This document shows, piece after piece, positions 1 to 8,469 of a DNA stretch of 34,102 bases. The notes beneath the pieces are model-generated. The model had not been told where the DNA came from. It saw nothing but the letters and a program-made list of their open reading frames with translations, and searched no databases. Every line of letters starts with the position of its first letter. Positions within the stretch are counted from its first letter, which is position 1. Source of the DNA: JAHBNG01 sp039028975 (lineage in GTDB: Bacteria > Chloroflexota > Anaerolineae > Caldilineales > Caldilineaceae); the NCBI GenBank assembly GCA_039028975.1, contig JBCCHB010000170.1, positions 1 to 34,102 on the forward strand. Reading direction: 5' to 3'. Both the position numbers and the translations under genes were made by a program.

Positions 1-40
1 CACACGAAACATTTGGACAGAAATACTTGGATGGGTCCAT
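1..40 (-). CDS. Insertion-sequence transposase, N-terminal fragment (runs off the left edge)
   Basis: Only about 13 codons are visible. They read MDPSKYFCPNVSC, whose Cys-Pro-Asn-x-x-Cys pattern resembles the zinc-finger start of a transposase family with an N-terminal FCxNxxCPARG-like motif. A good ribosome-binding site (AGGGAG, about 7 nt before the ATG) supports this start. The rest lies outside the window. Its placement just beyond a methyltransferase that stops abruptly fits an insertion. The family assignment is recollection of the motif only, so confidence is limited. Confidence 0.4.
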   Translation of the reverse strand, partial: MDPSKYFCPNVSC

Positions 41-131
41 TTTCTTGCTCCCTTTCTTGCTTTTTTAGGGATTAGTTTGACTCGGAAACCCTTTTTTGGC
101 AAATTGGACCCTTTTTCTCGCTTAGATGTAT
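1..131. mobile_element. Probable insertion sequence end (boundary approximate)
   Basis: This stretch covers the transposase start and its A/T-rich leader. It lies directly against the point where the neighbouring methyltransferase loses homology. The exact terminal inverted repeat and target duplication cannot be set because the other end lies outside the window. The inner boundary is estimated at about 120-140. Confidence 0.35.
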
Positions 132-797
132 CTATACCAGTGTGACCCCTTCCCATAAAAAGAGCGTTCGCTTCTGTGGATCATAGTCAGTGGCGAGCAA
201 TTTTTGGGACCACAATTCAGTCGAAAAGTCGACCTCCACAAAGTGTACATGGGATGTATCGATCTGAGCCTTGGCTAAACAATCTCGCTTGAGCTGCTGT
301 ATTTTTGACTGGTCAAGCTCAAACAATGCCAACCCCCACTCTTTCAGAGCGCCATAGCAGCGCGTGTCAAAGCCAGCCCCCATGACGACAAACTGCTCAA
401 CGTCATATTGAACTTTGTTGATGATCTCGTCAAAATAGAGGGTCCGATTAATGATTAGGTTGGCCACTCCCTCTGCCCCGCGCTCTGCCACCGTGGGATA
501 GAGCCAGTTTTTGCCGCTAATTTTGTAGTAAACATAGAGGGGAAAGAGTACGAGCCACAGACCAAAAATGGAGTCGTTGGGCAGCGCGGCAGCCAATTGA
601 GCCGTGGCACGATCCTGCCGGATACCGAAGATGTCCATTGCCCATCGCCCATTGATCACTTCGACCGCCGTTTGCGAGACACCGACTCGTCGACTGACCC
701 ATAGCTGTTTGTAGGTGACCAGTAGTATGCCAATGATGGCCAGTGGAATAAAGAGAATTTGCAGGGCGATAAAGGTGACTAATGCAATCAGGCTCAT
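132..797 (-). pseudogene. Class I SAM methyltransferase (PPM1/LCMT-like), 3'-truncated
   Basis: The 221-residue product starts with a strongly hydrophobic stretch (about residues 4-28, probably a membrane anchor). The S-adenosylmethionine motif VVMGAGFDTRCY, an acidic ELDQ loop and a VEVDF strand follow. These are the hallmarks of the leucine carboxyl methyltransferase-like family that is usually about 270-300 residues long. The protein ends at WEGVTLV, where family members continue with a conserved WEGVTxYL and a further C-terminal domain. Loss of that end next to a transposase start indicates truncation by an insertion. The start is an ATG with GGGAG about 10 nt upstream. The substrate is unknown. 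A shortened but folded enzyme cannot be excluded. Confidence 0.6.
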
Positions 798-814
798 CTA
801 CTGTAGGCTCCCAA

Positions 815-958
815 TCAGGACCATTCGCGACCACAAAAGAATGTGGACACGTTGATGTGATCCTCTATCAAATCATGGATTTGGGTGTTCAACTCGGGGA
901 TGTGATAATGAGGGCGTCTATCTTCATAGGCAAATTCTCGCACAACATCAATCCAAAT
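815..958 (-). pseudogene. Orphan C-terminal gene fragment, family unrecognised
   Basis: An open frame of about 48 codons ends 17 bp before the methyltransferase start on the same strand. It has coding character: WIDVVREF, DRRPHYHIPEL and a final CGREWS, rich in Asp, Glu, His and Arg and unlike random translation. No convincing start or ribosome-binding site exists. Upstream of about 958 the frame runs into the leader of the sugar-binding gene. The likely reading is the 3' end of a gene that preceded the methyltransferase and lost its front when the sugar operon came to lie beside it. I do not recognise the family. A complete small protein is the alternative. Confidence 0.35.
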
Positions 959-971
959 GCAAGGGGAAAGC

Positions 972-2903
972 ATGAATAAAATCGTACGGCAACTCACGCT
1001 GTTCATTGTTGTCCTAGTGAGTCTATCTGTGCTGGTGGGATGTACAGGTCAATCCTCACCTTCAGAGCGCGAAGACGATAGTCCATCTACCATTACTGAG
1101 ACAGAGGGTGGCCAAGAAACGAACGGGTCAACGGCAGGCAGCAAGGTTGCTGTAATTACACCTTATCTTGCCCAACCAGGTACCCAATTCTACCTAGAAG
1201 GCTTTGAAGCCGCGGCCACAGATAAAGAGTGGGATGTCAACGTCATTGATACAGCTGGCGATGTGGCTGCGGTGATTAGCCGTATTGAGGATGTGGTCAA
1301 CCAGGGGGTGGACGCGATTGTGATCAACGTGGACCCGGCCCAGGTAGCTGCCGGGTTAGAAGTTGCGGCTGATGCTGGCGTTCCTGTATTTGGTATGGAC
1401 TCTGGCACAGATCCACTTTTGGTAACGAATGTAACCAGCAACGGCTATGCCATGGCGGCAGAGACCGCGACCTATGTGGCCAATCGACTGGATGGAGCGG
1501 GCCGAGTGGTCATGTTCGTCTTCGATCCCTTCCCGCCGGTTCAGATTCGTGGCGTGGTAGCCGATGCCATCTTTGGCAACTATCCTGACATTGAGATCAT
1601 CGACCGCATTACACCCGCGGTGGATGATGGCGGCATTGCTGACTCCCGAGCACAGATGGAAGCGGTGCTGGCCGCCAATCCAGAGCCAGGTAGCATTGGT
1701 GCCGTGTGGGCCGCGTGGGATCAGCCTGCCCTCGGCGCGTTGCAAGCTATCGAAGCTGCTGGGCGGGAGGATGAAGGCATTGTTATTGTGGGCATTGATG
1801 CCAATCCTCAAGCGATTGAAGCCATCTCCTCAGGCGGTAACTTCGAGGCATCTGTGGCACAGGATTTTGTTGGCATCGGGTCCACAACGGTAGATATGGT
1901 CGAACGGCAATTAGCCGGCGAGGTCATCAAAGAGCAAGTCGTCTATGTTCCGACCAGCCTAGTTACCCTTGCCAATGCCAGTGGCGGCGCAGCAGAGAAC
2001 AGTGCAGCGGATGACACCGACACAAGTGGGACCTCCGGGGCAAATGTGGCCGTAATTACACCCTATCTTGCCCAACCGGGTACTCAGTTCTATCTGGAAG
2101 GTTTTGAAGCCGCAGCCGCGGAGCAGGGCTGGAATGTAAACGTGATCGACACGGCTGGCGATGTGGCGGCAGTGATTAGCCGTATTGAGGATGTGGCCAA
2201 CCAGGGGGTGGACGCAATTGTGATCAACGTGGACCCGGCCCAGGTAGCTGCCGGACTCGAAGTGGCGGCAGACGCTGGTATTCCTGTCTTCGGCATGGAT
2301 TCGGGGGCCGATCCGCTTTTGGTAACGAATGTAACCAGCAACGGTTATGCCATGGCAGCAGAGACGGCAACCTATGTGGCCAATCGCTTGGAAGGCGTTG
2401 GCCGAGTGGTTATGTTTGTCTTCGATCCCTTCCCGCCAGTACAGATTCGGGGTGTGGTGGCCGATGCCATCTTTGGCAACTATCCTGACATTGAGATCAT
2501 CGACCGCATTACGCCCGCCGTGGACGACGGTGGCATCGCTGACTCCCGAGCACAGATGGAGGCGGTGCTGGCCGCCAATCTAGAGCCGGGTAGCATTGGT
2601 GCTGTGTGGGCAGCGTGGGATCAGCCGGCTTTGGGTGCGCTGTTGGCCATCGAAGCAGCAGGACGCGAGGATGAAGGGATTGTCATCGTCGGCATCGACG
2701 CTAACCCCCAGGCCGTAGATGCTATCTCTGCTGGTGGCAACTTTGAAGCCTCAGTTGCCCAAGACTTTATGGGAATAGGATCAACTACCGTAGCCATGGT
2801 AACGCGATACCTGAACGGCGAAACCATCAAAGAGCGGGTGAGCTATGTGCCGACCGAGCTGGTGACGGTTGGTAATGTGTCAGCGTATATGGCAGAGGAG
2901 TAA
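972..2903 (+). CDS. Sugar ABC transporter binding lipoprotein with two fused, near-identical domains
   Basis: This 643-residue protein would capture a sugar outside the membrane and hand it to the RbsA/RbsC-type proteins encoded next. Residues 1-23 form a lipoprotein signal ending LVGC, so Cys24 would be lipidated. A low-complexity Ser/Glu/Thr linker follows. Two ribose-type periplasmic-binding domains then occur (about residues 58-340 and 358-640), each beginning VAVITPYLAQPG and each containing VFGMDSG, AVWAAWDQPALGAL and VIVGIDANPQA. Such proteins normally carry one domain in 300-380 residues. The copies are offset by exactly 900 bp with no gap and are roughly 90% identical in protein. A Ser/Asp/Thr/Gly linker joins them. 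The ATG at 972 is preferred over 957 because the AGGGGA ribosome-binding site lies between them. Confidence 0.88.
   Translation: MNKIVRQLTLFIVVLVSLSVLVGCTGQSSPSEREDDSPSTITETEGGQETNGSTAGSKVAVITPYLAQPGTQFYLEGFEAAATDKEWDVNVIDTAGDVAAVISRIEDVVNQGVDAIVINVDPAQVAAGLEVAADAGVPVFGMDSGTDPLLVTNVTSNGYAMAAETATYVANRLDGAGRVVMFVFDPFPPVQIRGVVADAIFGNYPDIEIIDRITPAVDDGGIADSRAQMEAVLAANPEPGSIGAVWAAWDQPALGALQAIEAAGREDEGIVIVGIDANPQAIEAISSGGNFEASVAQDFVGIGSTTVDMVERQLAGEVIKEQVVYVPTSLVTLANASGGAAENSAADDTDTSGTSGANVAVITPYLAQPGTQFYLEGFEAAAAEQGWNVNVIDTAGDVAAVISRIEDVANQGVDAIVINVDPAQVAAGLEVAADAGIPVFGMDSGADPLLVTNVTSNGYAMAAETATYVANRLEGVGRVVMFVFDPFPPVQIRGVVADAIFGNYPDIEIIDRITPAVDDGGIADSRAQMEAVLAANLEPGSIGAVWAAWDQPALGALLAIEAAGREDEGIVIVGIDANPQAVDAISAGGNFEASVAQDFMGIGSTTVAMVTRYLNGETIKERVSYVPTELVTVGNVSAYMAEE
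1143..2897 (+). repeat. Internal tandem duplication of a binding domain, 900-bp period
   Basis: Copy 1 starts at 1143 and copy 2 at 2043, in frame. Most base differences are third-position and silent. Some blocks are identical over about 50 bp, for example 1560-1612 against 2460-2512. This suggests both copies are under protein-level selection and perhaps exchange sequence by gene conversion. Confidence 0.9.
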
Positions 2904-3121
2904 ACGAGTAAATGGTATGGTGCTCTTCGACAAAGATTCATACCCTGGTTTCACTGACCAAGCCACATGGAGCGTCGACCAGCAACGACGTCTGATGCGT
3001 TGTCTCTGGCAGATTGACCGAGACAAGATTTTTTCGCGATCCGTTTGACAAGTTGGTATGGCATTAGCATAAATAGCTCAGCACTATTCTTCTGGCAGCC
3101 ATGAATAGTTCCAAATAATCG

Positions 3122-4789
3122 ATGCAAGTACAGAACACGCCTCTCTTATCCATCCAAAACGCATCCAAGCATTATGCCGGCGTGCATGCGCTGAAATCGG
3201 CCTCACTTACCCTAGACGCAGGTGAGATTCATGCATTGATGGGTGAGAATGGCGCGGGGAAGAGTACGTTGATCAAGATTCTGGCGGGTGTGGTTATGCC
3301 CGATTCAATCGATATTGCCCTCAACGGACGGTCGATTCAGATCAGCTCTGCAACAGACGCCTTTACCTATGGCTTTCGCTTTATCCACCAAGAGCTAAAT
3401 GTGGTCCCCCACCTATCGGTGGCTGAGAATCTCTTTTTGGGGCAGACGTATCCGAAATGGCTCGGTATGCTGGTAGATTGGCGTTCGCTCAATCGCTCAG
3501 CTACGGAAGTCCTAGCCCGGCTTGGGATCGAACACATCAATCCGAAACAGAAGATTGCTCGATTGAATCCAGGTGATCAGATGCTAGTCAAGATCGCTAG
3601 TACGCTGCTGGAACCCGAAGCAACAGGCAAAAGTCCCCATACCCATTCGCCCGCCAAGCTATATGTTATGGACGAGCCAACCGCGGCGCTGACGGGTGAC
3701 GAATCTGAGCGGCTCTTCCAGGTTATGGTCGAGGTCAAGGCCGCGGGCTGTACCATCCTTTACATCTCTCATCGCATGGACGAGGTGTTGCGCATCTGTG
3801 ATCGCGTGACAGTTATGCGAGATGGTAAGACTGTTGCCACCAAGATTATTGCCCCCAAGTCCGTTGTCACTGAAACGGCTGATACCAATCCTAAGGCTGA
3901 TAGACCTATCGATGTCAAAGCTGCGACAAAAAAAGTTACGGCCAACAGAAGCGCTACTGACGTCAATAAACGTGAGATTATCCAGCTTATGACGGGGCGC
4001 GATATGGCCCAGGTTTACCCACCATCTCAACGGCCCATCAGCGAAGGTGCCAATTTGGCCACTGTATGCATTGATGTACGCAAGCTGGCTAGCGGTAATC
4101 TTCAGGATATCTCCTTTCAGGTACATGAAGGAGAAATTTTAGGTGTGGCCGGGTTAGCTGGCTCAGGTACCAGCGATCTGCTTCGGGCACTGATGGGAGT
4201 GGATCACCAGCATATGCGCGATGTTTGGTTGGAAGGTAAGGCTCAAGGCAGGATTGATCCAACGTGGGCGTGGTCAAATGGGTTGGCATACGTACCAGAG
4301 GAGCGACGCAGCCAGGGACTCGTTCTCTCTCGCAGCATTCGGGACAACGTAACCATGCCTCACCTGGATACACTGAGCCGAGGCGGACTCTTTTTGAACC
4401 GCCGTAAAGAAGCCATACAGACGGCAGAGGTTAGCCAACAAGTGAGGTTGAAGGCAGCTAGCCAAAAGCAGCCTGCTTATCAGCTTAGTGGTGGCAATCA
4501 ACAGAAGGTTATCTTTGCCAGGGCGTTGGCTAATTCGCCCAAGCTCTTGCTTCTGGATGAACCAACCCGAGGTGTCGATGTGGGGGCAAAATATGACATC
4601 TACTCGCTTATTCGCACCATGAGTGCCAATGGCACGGCCATTGTGATGGCATCATCCGATCTGTCTGAGCTCTTGGGCATGTGTGATCGCATCTTGATCA
4701 TGGTAGAGCACCAGTTGGTTGCCATCGTGCAAGCAGATGGCCTGACCCAGGAAGATCTGTTGAGCCTTTGCTATGGGACTCATTTGTAA
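3122..4789 (+). CDS. Sugar ABC transporter double ATPase (RbsA/XylG/MglA family)
   Basis: This 555-residue cytoplasmic ATPase has two nucleotide-binding domains and would power the permease encoded next. Domain 1 has Walker A GENGAGKST at residues 41-49 and Walker B YVMDEPTAALT. Its signature loop reads LNPGDQM where LSxGxQQ-like is usual. Domain 2 has the degenerate P-loop GLAGSGTS typical of the family, then LSGGNQQK and LLLDEPTRGVD. The protein is longer than the usual 500 or so residues because of a short insert before Walker B and a Lys/Thr/Ala-rich linker of about 40 residues (roughly 241-282) between the domains. No clear Shine-Dalgarno precedes the ATG. The gene lies 218 bp after the binding protein, probably in the same operon. 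Confidence 0.9.
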   Translation: MQVQNTPLLSIQNASKHYAGVHALKSASLTLDAGEIHALMGENGAGKSTLIKILAGVVMPDSIDIALNGRSIQISSATDAFTYGFRFIHQELNVVPHLSVAENLFLGQTYPKWLGMLVDWRSLNRSATEVLARLGIEHINPKQKIARLNPGDQMLVKIASTLLEPEATGKSPHTHSPAKLYVMDEPTAALTGDESERLFQVMVEVKAAGCTILYISHRMDEVLRICDRVTVMRDGKTVATKIIAPKSVVTETADTNPKADRPIDVKAATKKVTANRSATDVNKREIIQLMTGRDMAQVYPPSQRPISEGANLATVCIDVRKLASGNLQDISFQVHEGEILGVAGLAGSGTSDLLRALMGVDHQHMRDVWLEGKAQGRIDPTWAWSNGLAYVPEERRSQGLVLSRSIRDNVTMPHLDTLSRGGLFLNRRKEAIQTAEVSQQVRLKAASQKQPAYQLSGGNQQKVIFARALANSPKLLLLDEPTRGVDVGAKYDIYSLIRTMSANGTAIVMASSDLSELLGMCDRILIMVEHQLVAIVQADGLTQEDLLSLCYGTHL

Positions 4790-4825
4790 AAACGGTAAAT
4801 GCTCGTTCCTAAAGTGAAGTAAGAA

Positions 4826-4936
4826 TACTTCGCTAGATAAGTCTTGTCTCGATTCTTTACCAATCTGTTCTAGGAAATTCCGAGAATGGAAGACACTCCT
4901 GTCTTCACAGGAACAAGCTTTTTCTGGCCATCTGTA
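4826..4936. repeat. Palindromic intergenic element, copy A
   Basis: It begins TACTTCGC, contains CCAATCTGTTCT and AAATTCCG in its centre, and ends TTTCTGGCCATCTGTA. The same order of blocks recurs at 17037-17127 and 20023-20112. The ends are imperfect inverted repeats. This copy carries an extra segment with a perfect 7-bp hairpin (GAAGACA/TGTCTTC, 4889-4906). It stops exactly where the permease ribosome-binding site begins. Flanking TA is not evident for this copy. Confidence 0.65.
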
Positions 4937-4950
4937 GGAGTATTACTTTG
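4936..4950 (+). promoter_or_regulatory. Ribosome-binding site that fixes a TTG start
   Basis: AGGAG at 4936-4940 lies 7 nt before TTG at 4948. No ATG in frame nearby has comparable spacing, so the permease most probably starts with TTG. Confidence 0.65.
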
Positions 4951-5946
4951 ACCGTAACAACGGATAAGCGCCCATCCACGTTGCCGTGGGGATTGATCTT
5001 GCGACGATTTGGTACTCTACTTGGGTTTGTAGCGATTCTGCTCTTTTTCTGGTTGAATATCCCCGAAACGTTCATGACAGCCAGAAATTGGCTCAACATC
5101 TCTCAGCAGATCAGTATGTTGGCAGTTGTGGCCTTCACCATGACGATTGTAATGGCCATGAGTGATTTCGATCTCAGCGTTGGTTCTATGGCCAGCTTGG
5201 CAGGTATTGTGGCGGCCCTCCTCTTTAGCCAAGGTCAGCCTATCTTGGTTGGTATTGGGGCTGCGCTGGCGGTTGGCCTCTTGGGCGGGCTGCTGAATGG
5301 GTTTCTGGTTAGCATTGTGGGCATTCTGCCCTTTGTCGCCACCTTAGGCACATTGACTATGTTCAGCGGTCTGGCCTTCTTTGTTAGCGACGGCAAGACA
5401 ATCTTTGGTCGCGATATTCCAGAAGCTTTTGGCGATTTTGCCCGTGATGGTATCTTGCTCGGCGTGGTGGATGGACGAGATCTGCTATTGCCTAATCTGA
5501 CCATCACAGCGCTGGTCACCCTCTTGGTGGTATGGGTTCTGCTAGAGCATACGGTCTTTGGACGCAGGCTCTACGCTATTGGTGGTAACCCTGAGGCCGC
5601 ACGATTGAGTGGTATCCGAGTCAAGAGAGTCCGTTTGATTGGGTTTGTGCTAACCGGTGTCGGTGCGGCCATGGGCGGGCTGATGTTTGCCAGCCGCGTT
5701 GCGTCAGCCAACCCCACTCAAGGTGCAGGTTTGATGCTCGACGCCATTGCTGCAGTCTTTCTGGGCATGACCATGAGCGAAGAGGGGGAAGCGCACGTCT
5801 TGGGTACCTTGGTCGGCGTGCTGATTCTAGGTGTGCTGGATAATGGTCTCACCCAGATGAACGTTAATAGCTTTGTGCGTGAGATTCTGATAGGCGCGAT
5901 TATCGTGGTGGCTGTGGCATCCAGTAGCTTGGGTACGCGGGATTAG
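4948..5946 (+). CDS. Sugar ABC transporter permease (RbsC family)
   Basis: This 332-residue integral membrane protein would form the translocation channel for the sugar system. It is rich in hydrophobic helices throughout. It carries family blocks such as MAMSDFDLSVGSMASLAG near the N-terminus, GLLNGFLVSIVGILPFVATLGT in the middle, and the cytoplasmic coupling region FGRRLYAIGGNPEAARLSGIRV. The length is normal. The start is TTG with AGGAG 7 nt upstream. It follows the ATPase after 158 bp, mostly filled by repeat copy A, and precedes the kinase by 17 bp, so the three are very likely cotranscribed. Confidence 0.92.
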   Translation: MTVTTDKRPSTLPWGLILRRFGTLLGFVAILLFFWLNIPETFMTARNWLNISQQISMLAVVAFTMTIVMAMSDFDLSVGSMASLAGIVAALLFSQGQPILVGIGAALAVGLLGGLLNGFLVSIVGILPFVATLGTLTMFSGLAFFVSDGKTIFGRDIPEAFGDFARDGILLGVVDGRDLLLPNLTITALVTLLVVWVLLEHTVFGRRLYAIGGNPEAARLSGIRVKRVRLIGFVLTGVGAAMGGLMFASRVASANPTQGAGLMLDAIAAVFLGMTMSEEGEAHVLGTLVGVLILGVLDNGLTQMNVNSFVREILIGAIIVVAVASSSLGTRD

Positions 5947-5963
5947 AAACGGAGTAGCAACTT

Positions 5964-7439
5964 ATGACGAATGAACCACTGTTATTGGGTATTGACGTCG
6001 GCACCACCTCTGTCAAAGGAGGTGTTTACACGGCTACCGGCGCCTGCATCTTTATGAAGTCAATTCCTTATCCTACCCAGATGCTGGCTCAGTCGGGTTG
6101 GGTCGAGCAGAACCCTGATGACTGGATAGCGTGCCTTAAAAAGATTTGTGCTGAGGTACAGCAAGTAATTGGTCAAGATCAGATTGCCGCCCTCGGGCTG
6201 ACGAGCCAGGTCAACACCCACGTCTTTGTGGATGGACAAGGCGTGCCCTTGCGGCCTGCTATTGTTTGGCAAGATACCCGCTGCACCGAGGCCGCGGCCA
6301 AACTTGATCGAGCCATCCCCGATAGGCTACGCGCCGAATGTTGGGGCGCAGAATTTAAACCCGATCCTTCTTTCTTGATGAGCCGCGCCCAGTGGCTCGT
6401 TGATGCACGGCCTGATTTGTGGGAGAAGACGCGCTGGATCTTGTCACCTAAGGAGTACTGTCTCATGCAGCTGACGGGTGAGGTTGCCGCTGATGCCATT
6501 AGCTCAATAGGGATGGTTGACGGCGAAGGAGAGTACCTGACAAAAGCCTTCGGGCTAATTGATGGATTGGCCGAGCGGCTTCCCCCGCTGAAACCCATGG
6601 ATGCCATCGTCGGTCGGGTCACGGCTGATTGGCTGCCCAGCGAGTGTTCAGCGGTCGTCGGCATCATGGACGCCTGGGCTTCGCTGTATGGATCTGGGCT
6701 ATCTGCTCATGGGGACGCTTATCAGGTGGCGGGGACTTCAGAGGTCATTGGCGTCATTTCTACTGACAATTATGGAGCTGAGGGCATCATCTCCTTCCCG
6801 CCACTGGCAGGTTGGTATCTACACGCAGGGCCAACCCAGATGGGCGGTGCCGCGGCTAACTGGTTTGCCGAACTGATGGAATTTGAAACCATTGAGGAGG
6901 TTTTTCTCCGTGCTCAGGTGGCCATGTCCCGAGACAATCCGTTGATCTTTCTGCCTCACCTAATGGGTGAGCGGGCGCCGCTCTGGAACCCACAAGCCAA
7001 GGGTGCTTTTCTTGGCATGAATGGTGACCACACCATGGCTGATTTAGCCAAAGCGACCCTAGAGGGAGTTGGTCACGCATCTCGTCTGCTGCTGCAGGAG
7101 CTTGAGCAGGCTGCTGGCTTTTCCGTAGAGGCTATCAAGCTATCTGGAGGGGGGGCGCGGAGCGATTTGTGGTCACAGATCAAGGCCGACATCATGAATC
7201 GTCCTATTCACCGCTTGGAAAATATCGACACTGGCGCGTTCGGCGCGGCGTTAATTGCAGGCGTGGGAACGGGGATCTATCCGGATCTGGCAACGGCGGG
7301 TGGGGAAGCGGTCAACGTAGAGCAGGTCTTCATCCCCAACAGCGAGAAACGTGGCTATTACGACGATTTATTTCGGTTCTATCAGGAAGGGTACCAAGCG
7401 CTGATTAGCGTGCATGAGCAGTTTCACCAGCTCTCTTAA
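5964..7439 (+). CDS. FGGY-family carbohydrate kinase (xylulokinase-like)
   Basis: This 491-residue cytoplasmic kinase would phosphorylate the imported sugar, or a keto-sugar made from it, with ATP. The N-terminal phosphate-binding motif GIDVGTTSVKGG is at residues 9-20. The sugar-binding region has SGWVEQNPDDW, TSQVNTHV and VWQDTRC. The C-terminal domain has LPHLMGERAPLW and SGGGARSDLW, the typical FGGY_C ATP-site signature. The length is standard. GGAG lies 9 nt before the ATG. Position directly after a ribose/xylose-type transporter supports pentose or related sugar use. The exact substrate (xylulose, ribulose, fuculose, others) cannot be read from sequence by eye. Confidence 0.88.
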   Translation: MTNEPLLLGIDVGTTSVKGGVYTATGACIFMKSIPYPTQMLAQSGWVEQNPDDWIACLKKICAEVQQVIGQDQIAALGLTSQVNTHVFVDGQGVPLRPAIVWQDTRCTEAAAKLDRAIPDRLRAECWGAEFKPDPSFLMSRAQWLVDARPDLWEKTRWILSPKEYCLMQLTGEVAADAISSIGMVDGEGEYLTKAFGLIDGLAERLPPLKPMDAIVGRVTADWLPSECSAVVGIMDAWASLYGSGLSAHGDAYQVAGTSEVIGVISTDNYGAEGIISFPPLAGWYLHAGPTQMGGAAANWFAELMEFETIEEVFLRAQVAMSRDNPLIFLPHLMGERAPLWNPQAKGAFLGMNGDHTMADLAKATLEGVGHASRLLLQELEQAAGFSVEAIKLSGGGARSDLWSQIKADIMNRPIHRLENIDTGAFGAALIAGVGTGIYPDLATAGGEAVNVEQVFIPNSEKRGYYDDLFRFYQEGYQALISVHEQFHQLS

Positions 7440-7447
7440 ACGCTTGT

Positions 7448-7503
7448 GATAGCGTTCTCCATTGAATCGGACGTATCGAGGCCTTACAATAGAGAACGCT
7501 ATC
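7448..7503. repeat. Long inverted repeat between convergent genes, candidate bidirectional terminator
   Basis: Arms at 7448-7464 and 7487-7503 pair over 17 bp with one mismatch (GATAGCGTTCTC against GAGAACGCTATC plus ATTG/CAAT). The loop is 22 nt. It starts 9 bp after the kinase stop and lies before the stop of the convergent reductase gene. There is no clear T-tract, so intrinsic termination is only possible. It could also be a small mobile palindrome. Confidence 0.5.
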
Positions 7504-7582
7504 TCCACGACTGTCTGGGAAATTTATCTTTTGAATTAACGTGTCGAATCCGCCGAGCATATAGCGGCCGCCTGTGGGTTCT

Positions 7583-8197
7583 CTACGACGTAACGGAGAT
7601 CGCCTGCTGGCTATAGGTAGTATCAGTTATCTGTTTAACCAAAAAATCTGCAAGATCTGCACGGTTGATATTGCCAACTTTTGCTGCGTTGCTGGCTGTG
7701 TAGTCGCCCATTGCAGGTTTATCTTTCAGAATCGCCGCACGCACGATTGTCCAGTCGAGAGAGCTTTTCTTGACGGCTTCCTCTTGGGTATGGTGATCGG
7801 CAAAGACGTTACGCAGCATCGTCTTGAAAAGAATACGCGGCATCAATGGGATCTGTACCCAGCTTTCTCCTACCCCCGCCGCAGAAATAACAATTAGGCG
7901 ACTCGTATCGTGCTGAATCATCCCGTTGACGACATTCTTTGTCCCATTGGTTAAGGTTGTCTTGTCCTTTAGGTTTGTACTTCCCAGGCAAACGATGGCG
8001 GCCTGGTGGCCAGCAATTGCGTTGGTAACCGAGTTTGCGTCAAAGACATCACCTTGGACAATGTGCAAATTGGCATCGGTGCTCTCGATTTTCCCCACAG
8101 AGCGCACAAAGACCGTGACTTCGTGACCTTGTTCCAGCGCTTGCTGCCATGTATGCTGTCCTGTTTTTCCCGTTGCACCGAAAATAATGACCTTCAT
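7583..8197 (-). CDS. NAD(P)-binding reductase-like protein (NmrA/BVR-B type atypical SDR)
   Basis: This 204-residue Rossmann protein begins MKVIIFGATGKTGQHTW, with the dinucleotide motif GATGKTG at residues 7-13. It contains IVCLGSTN and RLIVISAAGVG, and a WTIVRAAIL strand typical of the NAD(P)H-binding family related to biliverdin reductase B and NmrA regulators. The start at 8197 is preferred over an upstream ATG at 8263 because AGGAGAAG precedes it and homology begins there. It is convergent with the kinase and divergent from the lipoprotein at 8470. The substrate is unknown; a redox-related reductase or a redox-sensing role is typical of the family. Confidence 0.78.
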   Translation of the reverse strand: MKVIIFGATGKTGQHTWQQALEQGHEVTVFVRSVGKIESTDANLHIVQGDVFDANSVTNAIAGHQAAIVCLGSTNLKDKTTLTNGTKNVVNGMIQHDTSRLIVISAAGVGESWVQIPLMPRILFKTMLRNVFADHHTQEEAVKKSSLDWTIVRAAILKDKPAMGDYTASNAAKVGNINRADLADFLVKQITDTTYSQQAISVTS

Positions 8198-8469
8198 TGA
8201 TGAGCTTCTCCTGCCATAAATTGTTGGGGCTATTTTGATACTCAGTAGTTTTTCATGGATCAAGAGTCACCACAGTGGATGAAAATGATCCTGCTAAGGT
8301 GGGTGTTGCAAAAACGATCTGTATATTCATAGTATACTCTGTACGGGTTCAAGCTTGACATTTCGCTTAACCAAGAATGTTCAATACTAACCCATCTACC
8401 AAGCATAGCGGATGTCATGACAAATCAAGTGCTGTACTTTCTATGCTCAGGACTGCTGGAGAGCCGATT

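Noticed and set aside
2917..3048. A 43-codon open frame between the binding protein and the ATPase
   Set aside because: It has some coding flavour, but the Shine-Dalgarno spacing is poor, there is no recognisable domain and the length is short. Kept only as a remote possibility.
8355..8390. TTGACA at 8355 as a promoter for the lipoprotein at 8470
   Set aside because: No acceptable -10 lies 16-18 bp downstream.
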